Part shown: piece after piece, positions 10,801-19,525 of the stretch | Layout: the number at the start of each line of letters is the position of its first letter | Position numbering within the stretch: the stretch's first letter is position 1 | Source of the DNA: Incurvaria masculella | Lineage: Eukaryota; Arthropoda; Insecta; Lepidoptera; Incurvariidae | NCBI GenBank assembly: GCA_946894095.1 | Contig: OX335665.1 | Location: 8,504,001-8,568,000, forward strand | Direction: 5' to 3' | DNA: 64,000 bases | Notes under the pieces: model-generated | Told to the model about the DNA's origin: nothing | What the model saw: the letters and a program-made list of their open reading frames with translations, nothing else | Database searches by the model: none | Made by a program: the position numbers and the translations under genes

Positions 10801-11263
10801 CGGCGATCCGCTTCTGTCTGAACTTCATCAACACGCCAGGCAATGACTGCAGCAGGTCGGGGCCAGGCAGCAGGAGGTCATTCAGGCTGACCCCTTGACA
10901 TTTTGCTGCTGCGTCGAAAACCACGCGGATCTTGGTCTTCGCTGGATGAGTGACGGCGAAGGGCGGCAGATACCAGGTTTTTCCCGTGGTTGCTGCCTTC
11001 TGTGCTGGCTCCGCGTATCCACTTCTCAACAGATGTTCGATCTGCTGCGAGTATGCCTTCTGCAGTACTGGTTCCTTTGTAAGCTTCCTCTCGAGATTGA
11101 CCAGTCGTCTGAATGCCATCTCTCGGTTCTCTGGAAGCACGAAGTCGTTATGCTTCCACAGTAGCCCCGTCTCGTACCGGCCGTCGGGCAGGCGGGTAGT
11201 GGTGGCTTCGAGGACACGCAGGGCTCTTTCTTCTGGGTCGTTTCTCTGCTTCTTGGGCTCCAC
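7865..11263 (-). CDS. pol: BEL/Pao pol polyprotein (RT, RNase H, integrase)
   Basis: 1,132 residues without a stop. Order: reverse transcriptase (about 10-370) with catalytic D158 in TADVKEMF and D236-D237 in HYMDDYL; RNase H-like part with D416 (HTFVDASE), E460 and D490 (FWSDSTTVLAW); integrase zinc finger H758/H762 or H763/C793/C796; integrase core D829 (GLDYFGP), D891 (HCDNGTNF), E936 (GGAWERL); and a C-terminal domain with WPRGRI typical of BEL integrases. All catalytic residues are present. The first codon shown is GTG and not a real start: the frame is open further upstream and should be made as an extension of gag-protease. The stop lies 28 bases inside the 3' LTR. Confidence 0.93.
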   Translation of the reverse strand: MEPKKQRNDPEERALRVLEATTTRLPDGRYETGLLWKHNDFVLPENREMAFRRLVNLERKLTKEPVLQKAYSQQIEHLLRSGYAEPAQKAATTGKTWYLPPFAVTHPAKTKIRVVFDAAAKCQGVSLNDLLLPGPDLLQSLPGVLMKFRQKRIAVTADVKEMFLQIKMRQEDRDALRFLWRGQGDGAPTEYRMTSVVFGAASSPCTAIFIKNKNAESFSESHPEAANAVVRNHYMDDYLQSFDSAVEARRVAKEVASIHKAAGFELRGWASNHKGTVPNEETAAEHVELGGHTNYEKTLGMRWDVEADRLSYALNFGRTSKEVLHAQRMPTKREALSIVMSLFDPLGLVTPVITPTKRLLQDTWRMGTGWDEELPAELKEPWDEWLVNLKKLSSLRIRRCYDVCQNKSRELHTFVDASESAYAAAVYWRFTRPDGSIEVALACAKSRVTPLKPTSIPRLELQAALLGSRLAATVEAEHEWKATRRTFWSDSTTVLAWIRSDPRTFKTFVAHRLAEIEDLTKVNEWRWVPTKENAADDGTRATPPDFNSQHRWFKGPAFLRQHESSWPKETERPASQKRTEEEKTNAAVDHGIKNDAPVPDVQRFSSWLRLVRTTARVLQFVELVRRKTETAAAGRRKRTRSKRSPARRQTAQKKKTEPTQEPIKYRPLEARLLKAAEHLLVKHSQRQSFGAEFKRIEAGQPPCKQDRLAQLALIIEERGLLRLKSRIAAVKDIGGDQLRPAVLDGNHPYVRLYIDHVHRQLHHGGVETVVNELQARYWIVRLRPSVRSALKSCLLCRVKKALPVSPATGDHPAARLAHHVRPFSYVGLDYFGPVEITVGRHHEKRYVALFTCLTIRAVHLEVAASLSADSAVAALRRFIARRGCPKAIHCDNGTNFKGAEGELKKAYEAAEEAATNKLIEWRYIPPGAPYMGGAWERLVRSVKTALDVTLKERYPFEETLTTLLAEAENTVNSRPLTHVAVSPEDVEALTPNHILLGAASSTPPPGNFSADDITAKALWRRAQWLADVFWRCWVREYLPQLQHRREPRGSGGTPVVGDVVIVADPHLPRNTWPRGRIEAVHPGPDNIVRVVDVRLGGGKIMRRPAKRIVVLPGNDRGEQRRRENVQDDNRLE
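7893..7902 (-). promoter_or_regulatory. polypurine tract of the BEL/Pao element
   Basis: In element orientation GGCGGGAGAA stands directly before the 3' LTR. It is almost all purine and in the right place to prime plus-strand DNA synthesis. It is short, with one pyrimidine. Confidence 0.55.
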
Positions 11264-11300
11264 TCCGAGGGACTCGAGACGGAAGTATTCTCGAGCCAGC

Positions 11301-13148
11301 TCATCGAAGCTCTCGTCCGGTTTTTCGGCCGCCGTGCAGCACCCACCCGAGCTGGGTAAGTGATGCCACCGGCTGGTCTCGATGTCCGCATCTCAACTCT
11401 ATGGATACGATGAGCTCCCAGTTATCTTGTCCGATCAGCAATGTTGGGGCCGCGTCGACGTAGGTCAGCACCGAGCTGAGGTCTGTCAGGTGCCGGCAGT
11501 CGGTGATACTCCCGCCGGTGATGCTCTGCGGCGGAAACTTGAGTGTCTTTACCGTCCGCGCTCCCCTGAGCTCGTGCTCCTCGGCTGCGTGCTTGCCTCG
11601 GATCCGTAAGTCAATGCGGCGTGACGTTTCTGACGTCACTGTGATGCCACCGATTCCCAACACGCGCAGCGGATCCGGTTCACCTTTGGCTCCAAGTTTC
11701 TGTGCCACCGTTGAGTCAATTAATGTGACCGTCGACCCTTCGTCAAGCAATGCGAAGGTGTCGATGCTTCTTTTCGGCCCGGTTAGAGTCACGGGCACGA
11801 TCTTGAGAAGGGCTCGTGCGGTTCGTGCTGCAGCCGTCACCGTAGTAGACACGTTCTCTTCTTTCTTCCGGTCGGCGTGGAGCAGGCGATGGTGGCTCGC
11901 CTTGCATTCTCCCACGCCGCACGGCTTGGCCTTGCAGCTCCACCGACGATGACGGCTCACCAGGCACCGGAAGCACGTGCGGGTTGTCTTGGCGAAGGTC
12001 CACCTCTCGTCGATGCCTGCCGTCAGGAACTTGGGGCAGGCGAGTAGGTGGTGTTCCGTGTCACACAGCGGGCACTTTGCCGTTTTTTGATCTTCTGCCG
12101 TGAAAACCTTCTGGGGTCGCCGTTCCGCTGGGTTCTTTGGTCGAGCGCCGGTGCTGTTCACTTCCATGGAGTCGGGCTCGATATAATCGCCGCATTTATC
12201 GGCCTCCGTGTTCAAAAATGTTGAAATCTTGAGCAGCTCCGGTCGCTCGTCTTTGTTCTCTGCAGCGTAATCATACCAACGGTACCGCAGCGTGGTTGTC
12301 AACTTTTCTAGCACGATGCGCACCAGATCCGGGTTGTGCAGGTGCTGTGGCTTGTTCAGCGCTCGGATTGTAGCTACTGCGCTAGAGACCTGTCCGGCGA
12401 ATACGCAGAGCTCCTTCGCCGAGTCACGCAGGCGAGGCAATCTCTTGAGCTTGTCGACCTCATGAAGTACCAAGAACTGTGGTCGACCAAATCTTCGTTC
12501 CAGCTCAGCGATGACGTCACTCGGCTCCGGCGTTGATAACATCAGGCTCTGCGCCGCCTCCCTTGCCTTTCCTTGGAGCGCGTGCCGGATCCGGGCCACA
12601 TTCTCGATTCGCGAGAAATGGCTCTCGGTCTCTTCAAAGGCTCTTTTGAATTGGAGCCATTCTCCGGGCGCTCCATTGTAGGCCGGCAGATCCTGTAAAT
12701 ATCTCGGCGCACACTTTTTTCTTTGATTTTGAGCCAGAGCCGCGGCCAAGGTGTCGATAGTGATGACACCTTGACCAATTTGACTGTGGGCGGCTGGCTC
12801 TCTGTGTGTCGTACCCGCGTTCGGTCCTCGCAGTGACGGGTCGCGTCCAACTGGTGGGCTTGACGGTTCGGGATGCAGGGCAGGCAGGCGCGGCAGCGGC
12901 GGCTGCGGCGGCGGCGGCACATCCAGTCGTGACGGCTGACACAGGACTTCGCCGACAGGCGGCGCTGGCGTCGCTCGCAGAGTTCGCTGCGATGACGTCA
13001 CGCTCCGTTCTCGCCTGTGCTTGTTCGGCGTCCGTGGGTGCGGGGTTTCGGCAACGGGTGGCGCTGGCGTCGCTCGCCGTGACGGCTGCGGTGACGGTGG
13101 GCTCCGCTCCCGCCGGTGCTCGCTCTGCGTGCGAAGCCAGCTCGTCAC
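11301..13148 (-). CDS. gag: BEL/Pao gag C-terminal part and aspartic protease
   Basis: 615 residues in one frame. From about residue 145 it matches the gag domain of BEL/Pao elements (LPAYNGAPGEWLQFKRAF, DUF1759-type). Cysteine/histidine knuckles follow: C359-C362-H366-C371, C392-C395-H400-C405 and C410-C415-H419-H424. A protease of the DUF1758/A17 type has D469 in ALLDEGST. It stops at 11301, ahead of pol, which lies in the +1 frame. A run of five T on the plus strand (11321-11325) lies in the overlap, so one extra base there is the simplest cause; a programmed +1 shift is the alternative. The first 100 or so residues of this frame (proline/arginine-rich) are probably not the native N-terminus. 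Confidence 0.88.
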   Translation of the reverse strand: MTSWLRTQSEHRRERSPPSPQPSRRATPAPPVAETPHPRTPNKHRRERSVTSSQRTLRATPAPPVGEVLCQPSRLDVPPPPQPPLPRLPALHPEPSSPPVGRDPSLRGPNAGTTHREPAAHSQIGQGVITIDTLAAALAQNQRKKCAPRYLQDLPAYNGAPGEWLQFKRAFEETESHFSRIENVARIRHALQGKAREAAQSLMLSTPEPSDVIAELERRFGRPQFLVLHEVDKLKRLPRLRDSAKELCVFAGQVSSAVATIRALNKPQHLHNPDLVRIVLEKLTTTLRYRWYDYAAENKDERPELLKISTFLNTEADKCGDYIEPDSMEVNSTGARPKNPAERRPQKVFTAEDQKTAKCPLCDTEHHLLACPKFLTAGIDERWTFAKTTRTCFRCLVSRHRRWSCKAKPCGVGECKASHHRLLHADRKKEENVSTTVTAAARTARALLKIVPVTLTGPKRSIDTFALLDEGSTVTLIDSTVAQKLGAKGEPDPLRVLGIGGITVTSETSRRIDLRIRGKHAAEEHELRGARTVKTLKFPPQSITGGSITDCRHLTDLSSVLTYVDAAPTLLIGQDNWELIVSIELRCGHRDQPVASLTQLGWVLHGGRKTGRELR

Positions 13149-13677
13149 TCGTTCCTCCTTCCCAGGGACGTCGTCTTCGCTCTTCTTCGCTGTCTGTATC
13201 TTCTTCCATGCGGGCTAACTGAGTCTTAAGGAGTGCGATCTCAGCTAGCCGCAACTTTTCTTCGAGCGCCAGCTTTTTCTGCCTTTTCTTGGACGCCGAC
13301 GATCGCACTGATCTCTCGATCGGCGGCGCCCTGGCAGCTGGCGCCATCTCGTGGACGGTAGAGGCATCGGTCGGAGCCTCCGTGGTTCCATGCGTCCACG
13401 TGTGGGTTGTCTGTGTAGTCCGCGTTCCGGTGTCCTGCGACGTGTCTTGCTCCGACGCTGACGCGAGCGCGGGCGCGGCCCCGGGCGCAAGTACGGGCGC
13501 GGCCGCGGCAGCGGCGGGCACAGGTACAGGCGCGGGCGCGGCGGCGGGCGCGGCGGCGGCGGTGGGCGCGGACGTGGACGCGAGCGCGGGCTCGGTCGCG
13601 CCGGAGACCGGGACGGCCTCTTGCAGTCGCGTCGACGTAGCTCGCTCGCCGTTCTTCTGTGACCGCGTCACGGGCAT
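12634..13677 (-). CDS. gag: BEL/Pao gag N-terminal part (other frame)
   Basis: The ATG at 13677 is the first after the primer binding site, so this is the natural gag start. The product opens MPVTRSQKNGERATST, is rich in alanine and proline, and has a charged coiled-coil-like stretch (EEKLRLAEIALLKTQLARME) around residues 139-158. It overlaps the gag-protease frame from 13148 down to 12634. The break between the two frames probably lies in the GC-rich, alanine-coding repeats around 12,870-13,150. The tail after about residue 290 reads out of frame and is likely not native. Confidence 0.7.
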   Translation of the reverse strand: MPVTRSQKNGERATSTRLQEAVPVSGATEPALASTSAPTAAAAPAAAPAPVPVPAAAAAAPVLAPGAAPALASASEQDTSQDTGTRTTQTTHTWTHGTTEAPTDASTVHEMAPAARAPPIERSVRSSASKKRQKKLALEEKLRLAEIALLKTQLARMEEDTDSEEERRRRPWEGGTSDELASHAERAPAGAEPTVTAAVTASDASATRCRNPAPTDAEQAQARTERDVIAANSASDASAACRRSPVSAVTTGCAAAAAAAAAAPACPASRTVKPTSWTRPVTARTERGYDTQRASRPQSNWSRCHHYRHLGRGSGSKSKKKVCAEIFTGSAGLQWSARRMAPIQKSL

Positions 13678-13682
13678 CTTGA

Positions 13683-13699
13683 TCCGGCTCGAAGGACCA
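13683..13699 (-). promoter_or_regulatory. primer binding site, tRNA-Tyr type
   Basis: One base inside the 5' LTR. On the plus strand it reads TCCGGCTCGAAGGACCA, which is the 3' end of eukaryotic tRNA-Tyr (acceptor strand CTCGAAGGA plus CCA). The match is over all 17 bases as I recall the tRNA. It would prime minus-strand cDNA synthesis. Confidence 0.85.
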
Positions 13700-13700
13700 A

Positions 13701-14546
13701 TGTGAAGGATCGTAGCTCAGGAGGACGGTGCTTCCAGGTTGCCTCGACGATCCGCCGGGTCTCGATGCTGACGGCGGTCACACGGGAAGAGATGCGGGGC
13801 GCGCGAAATAATAAGACTCTTTTCTTGCTCTACGGTACCGCAGGCGGTGCGCACCAGAGCGAGTCGCAGATACGCCCACTCGAGACGGGCGAACGTAGTA
13901 CCAGGGTCCTTAGCGGAGCGTACACTCACGCTAGAGCAACGGACGAACAGCCAGTCGGTCCGGCCACCGAGACCCTCTGGCTGCGTCAACGACACCGGCA
14001 GTGAGCAAGCTCAACAGTCCGGCACGTCCGTGCTCTATCGGAAGGCTGGCGGAGTGTACACTCGCGCTCTCCCAAAACCGAACCGAAGCTCAAGGTAGTG
14101 GTGCCAACTCTAGGTGAACCCTGGTAGGAGCTCTAACCCGAACTGATTTTCTGGGCCGAAACGTGCGGCTTATCATCGCGCCAGAGCGACCGCCGGCGAC
14201 GCGCCTCCCGCCCCTTGCGCTGGGCCGCCGGCCAATAGGATCGCTCCGTACAGCGCCCCCGCGCGTCTCGGCCCGAGTACCGCTATGCGTGACTCATCAT
14301 AACGGTACTCGGCGATGACTCATACTTTTGTTTACCGTCTCGAGTGAACATCTCAGCTATCGCTCCAGTGAAACACAGTCTGCGGTATATTTTATTCAAT
14401 AATACTAAAACTAATGACATACAAGCTATTTTACAAAGTAATTACAGTATAACTATATTACAAGCTAACATTATTTATTTACAGTATTAAAAACCTAGTT
14501 CAAATTACATTTTCAATATCATTCTAATCTGTTGTCATCCTGAACA
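13701..14546 (-). repeat. 5' LTR of the BEL/Pao element
   Basis: 846 bp, colinear with 7035-7892 apart from a 12-bp deletion and about seven single-base differences. In element orientation it should carry the promoter and transcription start. The GC-rich second half contains repeated GTGACTCATC/GATGACTCAT motifs (AP-1-like), which could be enhancer sites; that is inference. Confidence 0.93.
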
Positions 14547-14551
14547 GTTAC
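14547..14551. repeat. target-site duplication GTTAC (right)
   Basis: It repeats the bases at 7030-7034. It also forms the first bases of the foldback element that follows, so the retrotransposon integrated at that element's edge. Confidence 0.85.
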
Positions 14552-14731
14552 CGCGGTCGTTAGACATGTTTGAAAAATGTTACGGCTTTTCACGCGACAG
14601 GTAGAGATATTCTCCGACGTTTCGAGCTAATCATTCAGCCCGTTGTCAAGGAGGCGTCCGCCGCGCTCGTGCGCAGCGGACGACTGATCTCTACCTGCCG
14701 CGTGAAAAGCCTTAACATTTTTCAAACATAT
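14547..14731. repeat. foldback element with CGCGGTCGTTA start, copy 1
   Basis: Left arm ACATGTTTGAAAAATGTTAC then GGCTTTTCACGCG; right arm is its inverse (CGCGTGAAAAGCC, AACATTTTTCAAACATAT). Inside is GACGTTTCGAGCT, seen also in the copy at 40557. There is no coding capacity. From 14,732 to 15,024 there is AT-rich sequence with no other feature I recognise. Confidence 0.7.
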
Positions 14732-15024
14732 GTAAATACATGTTTGAAAATGAAAACTAGAAAAAACTAAACTAAAAATTAACGACCCCTCTTCGGGTAG
14801 AGGCCTCCTCCATTGATTTTCATTCTCCTTTCTCTTTCGCTACATGTTTCGTCCCTTTTTTTATTTTTATTTTATTCGTCGACCCATCTTTCTTCAGGAC
14901 GAATTTGTTGTTGTTCGGATATTGTAGAGATTAGTAGCAATTTTCAAGTTATTTTTATCTTTTTTTTTTTCTATGTATGTAACTAATATTTTTTTAAGAA
15001 TTCACACTATCTGATAAACCTATG

Positions 15025-15430
15025 TTTTTTTTTATGCGACCTGACATGGATGGCTAATACCACAAAACTACCGTTATCATATTAGCCCAATACACCACAT
15101 TCCCGAAGGAATTTGGTGCCATGCCAGGACCTTCCCTTTATGAGCACGGCTACATTAAACTGGATGGAAAACACGGACAATTTTTCATTGCCGCTTCGAC
15201 CATCGTTTCATCCAATGCGATGGTACCAACCCGGGCGGGCATAAACCCTACCACCTAGTAGGGTAAGGGGACCTACAGTTTAACATGGATTCCGAACCAT
15301 GGAGCAGCTCGCATTCGTAACGAAATGCACTTATCGAACTCGGAAAGAGAAAGACAGTGGTGCATGTCGGTATTGAACCCAGGTCTCTGGTACGCTAGGC
15401 CAGTCCCCGCGCCACTAGGCTACGAGCCGC
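15025..15430 (-). repeat. tRNA-headed SINE
   Basis: Plus strand starts with a T run (poly-A tail of a minus-strand element), then ATGCGACCTGACATGG, the shared body, and ends CTACGAGCCGC. Read on the minus strand the head is GCGGCTCGTAGCCTAGTGGC with an A-box-like TAGCCTAGTGG and a B-box-like GGGTTCAATACC, as in RNA polymerase III promoters of tRNA-derived SINEs. Confidence 0.85.
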
Positions 15431-15717
15431 TCAAAGCTATGTATATTCTTTTTTATTTATTTCGTCATTAGGAATCCGACGACGCCATTATATTCTGGCG
15501 TTTTCCCTATGTGGTTTATATACGTGGTTTTTGTCGTTGAATATGCTATTTCCGTATATATATTGTATCGTATTTTATATCTCTTATAGTCTCTTTGTCT
15601 CAAAATCAATTTTGTTTCATAATGTGATTATATACAGTGAGAGCGGAGCGTTGTATGTGTAAATCTATATTTGTTTCGTGGTTTGGAGGCTTTAGGTCGT
15701 GAAGCACATTGAATAGT

Positions 15718-15980
15718 TGCCTGTTTTTACGATAATTTTCGATTTTACTACAAAATACAAATATTTACAAAAAAAAAATCAAAACATACAGACATAGAAC
15801 GAAGCTTTCTCAAGTGATATTTAATATATTGAATAAAATATGACAACGTTTAGGGTCTGGAAGACGAGTTCGCTATTTTAATGGCAGTCGCCGTGCAAAA
15901 ATGTGTCTTTAGACATTTTAAGAAATACATTCTTAAAATGTCTAAATCCTAGATTTCTTGTGACTTCACGACAGCCTTAA
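15718..15980 (+). repeat. F2 MITE 3' part
   Basis: Matches the right half of F2 (AAGCTTTCTCAAGTGATAT, GCAGTCGCCGTGCAAAA) and ends GACTTCACGACAGCCTTAA. It contains a local duplication around 15,905-15,950. The left half is missing; 15,435-15,717 holds nothing that I recognise. Confidence 0.6.
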
Positions 15981-16019
15981 CGTACATACGTATCAAGACC
16001 GTATTCGGTCCGTCTTGTT

Positions 16020-16140
16020 GGTGACCCACAACGCACCAACCTGACGAAGTTTCTGGTCGGCTCTTCTTCGCCAGAAGTAATCTAACCGACAGGAAAAAAA
16101 ATGACGATCCGAGTGTGTAATATACATCTAATGGAGGAAA
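16020..16140 (+). repeat. LINE or SINE tail fragment (CTTCTTCGCCAGAAG)
   Basis: CAACCTGACGAAGTTTCTGG, TCGGCTCTTCTTCGCCAGAA and GTGTGTAATATACATCTAAT recur at 25776 and, inverted, at 44112. The complete form ends AATAAAGAGACTGAAACTGA. It is probably the 3' end of a non-LTR element. Confidence 0.5.
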
Positions 16141-16160
16141 AAAAATTTTAACAAAAAAAA

Positions 16161-16748
16161 TAACCGACTTCAAAGAAAAAGCACTAAAAATTAAAAAATA
16201 ATTGCCATTTTTGTAGTTACGATTTTTGTTATTTTTTGAGTCGGCGTCAGCCGGGCACGCGCTGCGCCAATCAAGAGAACCTTGGCTACCTTGGCTGACA
16301 CCGACTCAAAAAATATTTAAAATCGTAACTACAAAAATGGCAATTATTTTTTACTTTTTAGTGCTTTTTCTTTGAAGTCGGTAATTTTTTTTGTTAATTT
16401 TTTTTTATTTGTTTATGTTTAGTGAATCTGAAGTACACTTACTAATTTGTACACGTCCTTTCCAATAAAAAAAGAATCACCGAAATCGGTTGGCGTTATA
16501 TTGAGTTATTCGTCCATTTGTCGCGCAATTTTAATACAAATTTAAGACTTATATGATTTTCTCATAGATATCATTGTCAGAACTTAACCAAATTAAAAAA
16601 GGACCACTTGGGAAGCACTAGCTTTCATTAAAAAAAAAATCATCAAAATCGGTTCACCCAGGCAAAAGTTATGAGGCAACAAACATAAAAAAAAGAAAAA
16701 AAAACATACAGACGAATTGATAACCTCCTCCTTTTTTGAAGTCCGTTA
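16161..16748. repeat. F5 palindromic element, longer copy
   Basis: Both edges carry AACCGACTTCAAA / TTTGAAGTCCGTTA. The first 224 bases are a near-perfect palindrome with arms starting AACCGACTTCAAAGAAAAAG and a centre near GCGCCAATCAAGAGAACC. The rest (GATATCATTGTCAGAAC and CCAGGCAAAAGTTATGAGG) is the single-copy part shared, inverted, with 5477-5882. No coding frame. Confidence 0.75.
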
Positions 16749-17870
16749 ATAAAGAGACTGAAACTGAAATATCCGGAGCACCCGCCGCAGAAAATCAGAG
16801 CACCCCCTTGCGGTCGACATTACGCTTTTGAAAACGAACCGTTTCTCAAACTCAATTCTCTGCGCACCGCTTTGATATGGACCTTTCTGCCGGCGGGTTG
16901 CCTATCCTAAAACCTAAAATCTGGGAATCTTCGAGTGTAATTTGAACAAGCTCGAAAACTCTGCGATAATCCGATTATACGCTATTATAATTTATTTATT
17001 TGTTTAATTATTTTATTTCGCAATAACAAGGTTTTGTACATGCAAGAAATGCAAAGTAGGTATTGTTGAAACATACATGATGATTTTCAGATGCGGGTAG
17101 CGGTGTCACTTCACATTTTCTAGGTTGTGGCTGAAAGGCTATCGAACTAGGCGGTGTCGCCTGTATCTCGACTAATCCTTTTGTGTGCAATGAGCGGCAC
17201 TTCTTTAAATATATTATGCAAGCATTTATAGATTAAAAAAAATAGAATAGTCCTCCCACCATACGATACATATATTAAATTATATAAATATATATAGATA
17301 TGAATTTGTAATTATAATTACATAAAATTATATAATAATAATAAGTTTGTTTAATATTTTTGTATTTGTATTGTATTTGTATTGTATTGTATTTGTTTGT
17401 TTAATATAATAGTTTTGTTTGTATGTAATGCTTCGCTGAGCATGGTTTCACAAGATGAGGTGGTTTGGGTCATTCTGAGTACCTGTGGTCTCTCAGCGCA
17501 GATTAAAGGAACTCAGAATGGCAAGGTCACCAATAGTGTTGGTGAAACTGAAACGACTACATGGCACCTCTTCTTCCTTTTATCTTCTGTGGTCTGACGC
17601 CGCTAAACATGGATCGATTTTCTGGTGATTGAAGAGTTTTTGTTTTGTAACTGGACATGGATAGCTAATAAGTAATTTAAAAATCTACAGTTACTCCTTT
17701 TAGAACAAAAGTACTTCAGTCAAATTTTGTTATGTTTTCGGCGATTTCTGTGCACTCATCCGAGTAGGACACTGTTTTAATTTAAGTTTACGTTAAGAAT
17801 ATTTTGTATTTAAGCCATTGCCCAGACTGTGTTATGTATTGTGTGCCTAATAAAATAAAAAATAAAATAC
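16749..17870. other. no gene recognised
   Basis: AT-rich sequence. It holds a short tail fragment (AATAAAGAGACTGAAACTGA) at its start and TA- and TTGTA-rich simple sequence at about 17,220-17,400. A short open stretch near 17,440-17,500 (GLSAQ-like) resembles a minus-strand frame near 48,600, so the two may be remnants of one repeat. Nothing more can be supported. Confidence 0.4.
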
Positions 17871-18090
17871 CAGACCGACCGTCATGATATCAGCCTATAA
17901 CACCACATGGGAACTAGGTGCCATGCCAGGACTTTCCTTAATTGCTCGGCTACATTGAACTGGAGGAAAAACACGGACGATTTTCATTACCGCTTCGACC
18001 ATCGTTCATTCAATGCGATTGTACCAACCCGGCCGGAGTTAACCCTGCCGCCTAGTAATTAAAGAAGGGGACCTACAGTTTCACCAAGTG
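17871..18090 (-). repeat. degenerate SINE body
   Basis: Contains CACCACATGGGAACTAGGTG, CCATGCCAGGACTTTCCTT and the CCGCTTCGACCATCGTTCAT block of the shared SINE body. The head is missing. Divergence is higher than in other copies. Confidence 0.65.
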
Positions 18091-18328
18091 TTACTGTTCA
18101 ATCGGTTAAAATAACTGTTTAATGTTAACTGTTTTCGCTCATTAACAGATACTTATAAATTAATAGTAATGAGAAATACTATACCATAAATGACTGAATT
18201 TTAACTGTGCTAAAACAGTAAGCAGTTGCATTTAATTTTTTTTTAGTGTGGTCACTGACCAATTCACTCAAAAGTAAAAAAAAACACTACTACTCATCTT
18301 GGCGATCTTAATTTTTCGAGACACTTAA

Positions 18329-18689
18329 GGCTGTTCCGACCCATATAAAGTTGTTTGCACACATAACGTAAAAAGTATTGCACTTTAAGCCACGAATTAA
18401 TAATAAAAGTTTAATATAGTCATATTACTTGCAGCGAAAACAATTTCACAATTTCAGGTTTATTGGTTTTGTTACAATTTATTTAAACACTATTTTTATT
18501 TAACAGCGCCATCTAACGGTGTAAAACTTCTAATCGGCAATTACAACGAAACCATTAAACCTGAAATTGTGAATATGTTTTCGCTGCAACTACTATGGCT
18601 ATATTTAATATTTTTGACGAATTCGTGCCTTAAAGTGCAATACTTTTTGCGTTCTGTGTAAAAAAAACATTGTATGGGTCGGAACATCC
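18329..18689. repeat. TTAA-flanked palindromic MITE
   Basis: Left end GGCTGTTCCGACCCATA and right end TATGGGTCGGAACATCC are inverted, each next to TTAA (18325-18328 and 18690-18693). The inner arms also pair (AGTATTGCACTTTAAG against CTTAAAGTGCAATACTTTTT; CAATTTCAGGTTTA against TAAACCTGAAATTG). Non-coding. Its right TTAA is also the first base quartet of the next element. Confidence 0.75.
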
Positions 18690-18748
18690 TTAAGGAGGGT
18701 CGTCAATTGCCCGTACTAAGGGCGATAACTGTTTCCATTCTCTTAATG

Positions 18749-19157
18749 TTTTTTTTTTATGCGACCTGACATGGATGTCTAATACCACACAACTACCGTT
18801 ATGATATTAGCCCAATACACCACATTCCCGAAGGAATTTGATGCCATGCCAGGACCATCCCTTTATGAGCACGGCTACATTGAACTGGATGGAAAACACG
18901 GACAATTTTTCATTGCCGCTTCGACCATCTTTTCATCCAATGCGATTGTACCAATCCGGGCGGGCATAAACCCTACCACCTAGTAGGGGAAGGGGACCTA
19001 CAGTTTTACATGGATTCCGAACCATGGAGCAGCTCGCATTCGTATAACGAAATGCACTTACCGAACTCGGAAAGAGAAAGACAGTGGTGCATGTCGGTAT
19101 TGAACCCGGGTCTCTGGTACGCTAGGCCAGTCCCCGCGCCACTAGGCTACGAGCCGC
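18749..19157 (-). repeat. tRNA-headed SINE inside F2
   Basis: Plus strand: T run, ATGCGACCTGACATGG, body, and CGCCACTAGGCTACGAGCCG at the end. Minus-strand head with A- and B-box-like motifs as in the 15025 copy. The flanking MITE sequence (CTCTTAATG / ATGTTTTACTAGG) resumes after it. Confidence 0.85.
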
Positions 19158-19525
19158 AAAGTAGATGTTTTACTAGGTTTTTGAAATTTTAGATTTTAAA
19201 ATATATTAGGTTTAGGAATCTGGAGGTATGTCTCTATGTTTTATTTTTGTTAATATACCTTTTAAATTGGAAAGTATAAAACATTGTTTTTACGTTAATT
19301 TTTTTACTGAAAAATATAGATATTTACAACAAAATCAAAACGTATGGACCTAGAATGAAGTTTTCTCAAGTTTTTTTTTTTTTTTTATGTATCCCGCTAC
19401 TTAGCAATCTGTTTGTTCCAAACAATAATCTAATATGCTGTCAGATTTTCATCGGTTAAAGCGCTAGGACTAGCCAACTACCTACTCGCGCCATACAAAT
19501 GCACTTTATAACAAATGTAATAATA

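Larger units (their letters stand above)
7035..14546 (-). mobile_element. BEL/Pao LTR retrotransposon, full length
   Basis: A 7.5-kb element read on the minus strand: LTR (13701-14546), tRNA primer site, gag with protease, pol (reverse transcriptase, RNase H, integrase), polypurine stretch, LTR (7035-7892). The LTRs start TGTTCAGGA and end CCTTCACA, the usual TG...CA. They differ by about seven substitutions and one 12-bp indel by eye, so the insertion looks young. It is flanked by GTTAC on both sides. Gag is split between two frames, and pol is in a different frame from gag-protease, so this copy may be unable to make its proteins unless frameshifting is programmed. No env-like frame is seen. 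Confidence 0.95.

Noticed and set aside
13289..13705. 138-codon plus-strand frame rich in Ala and Gly
   Set aside because: Antisense shadow of the alanine-rich gag N-terminus.
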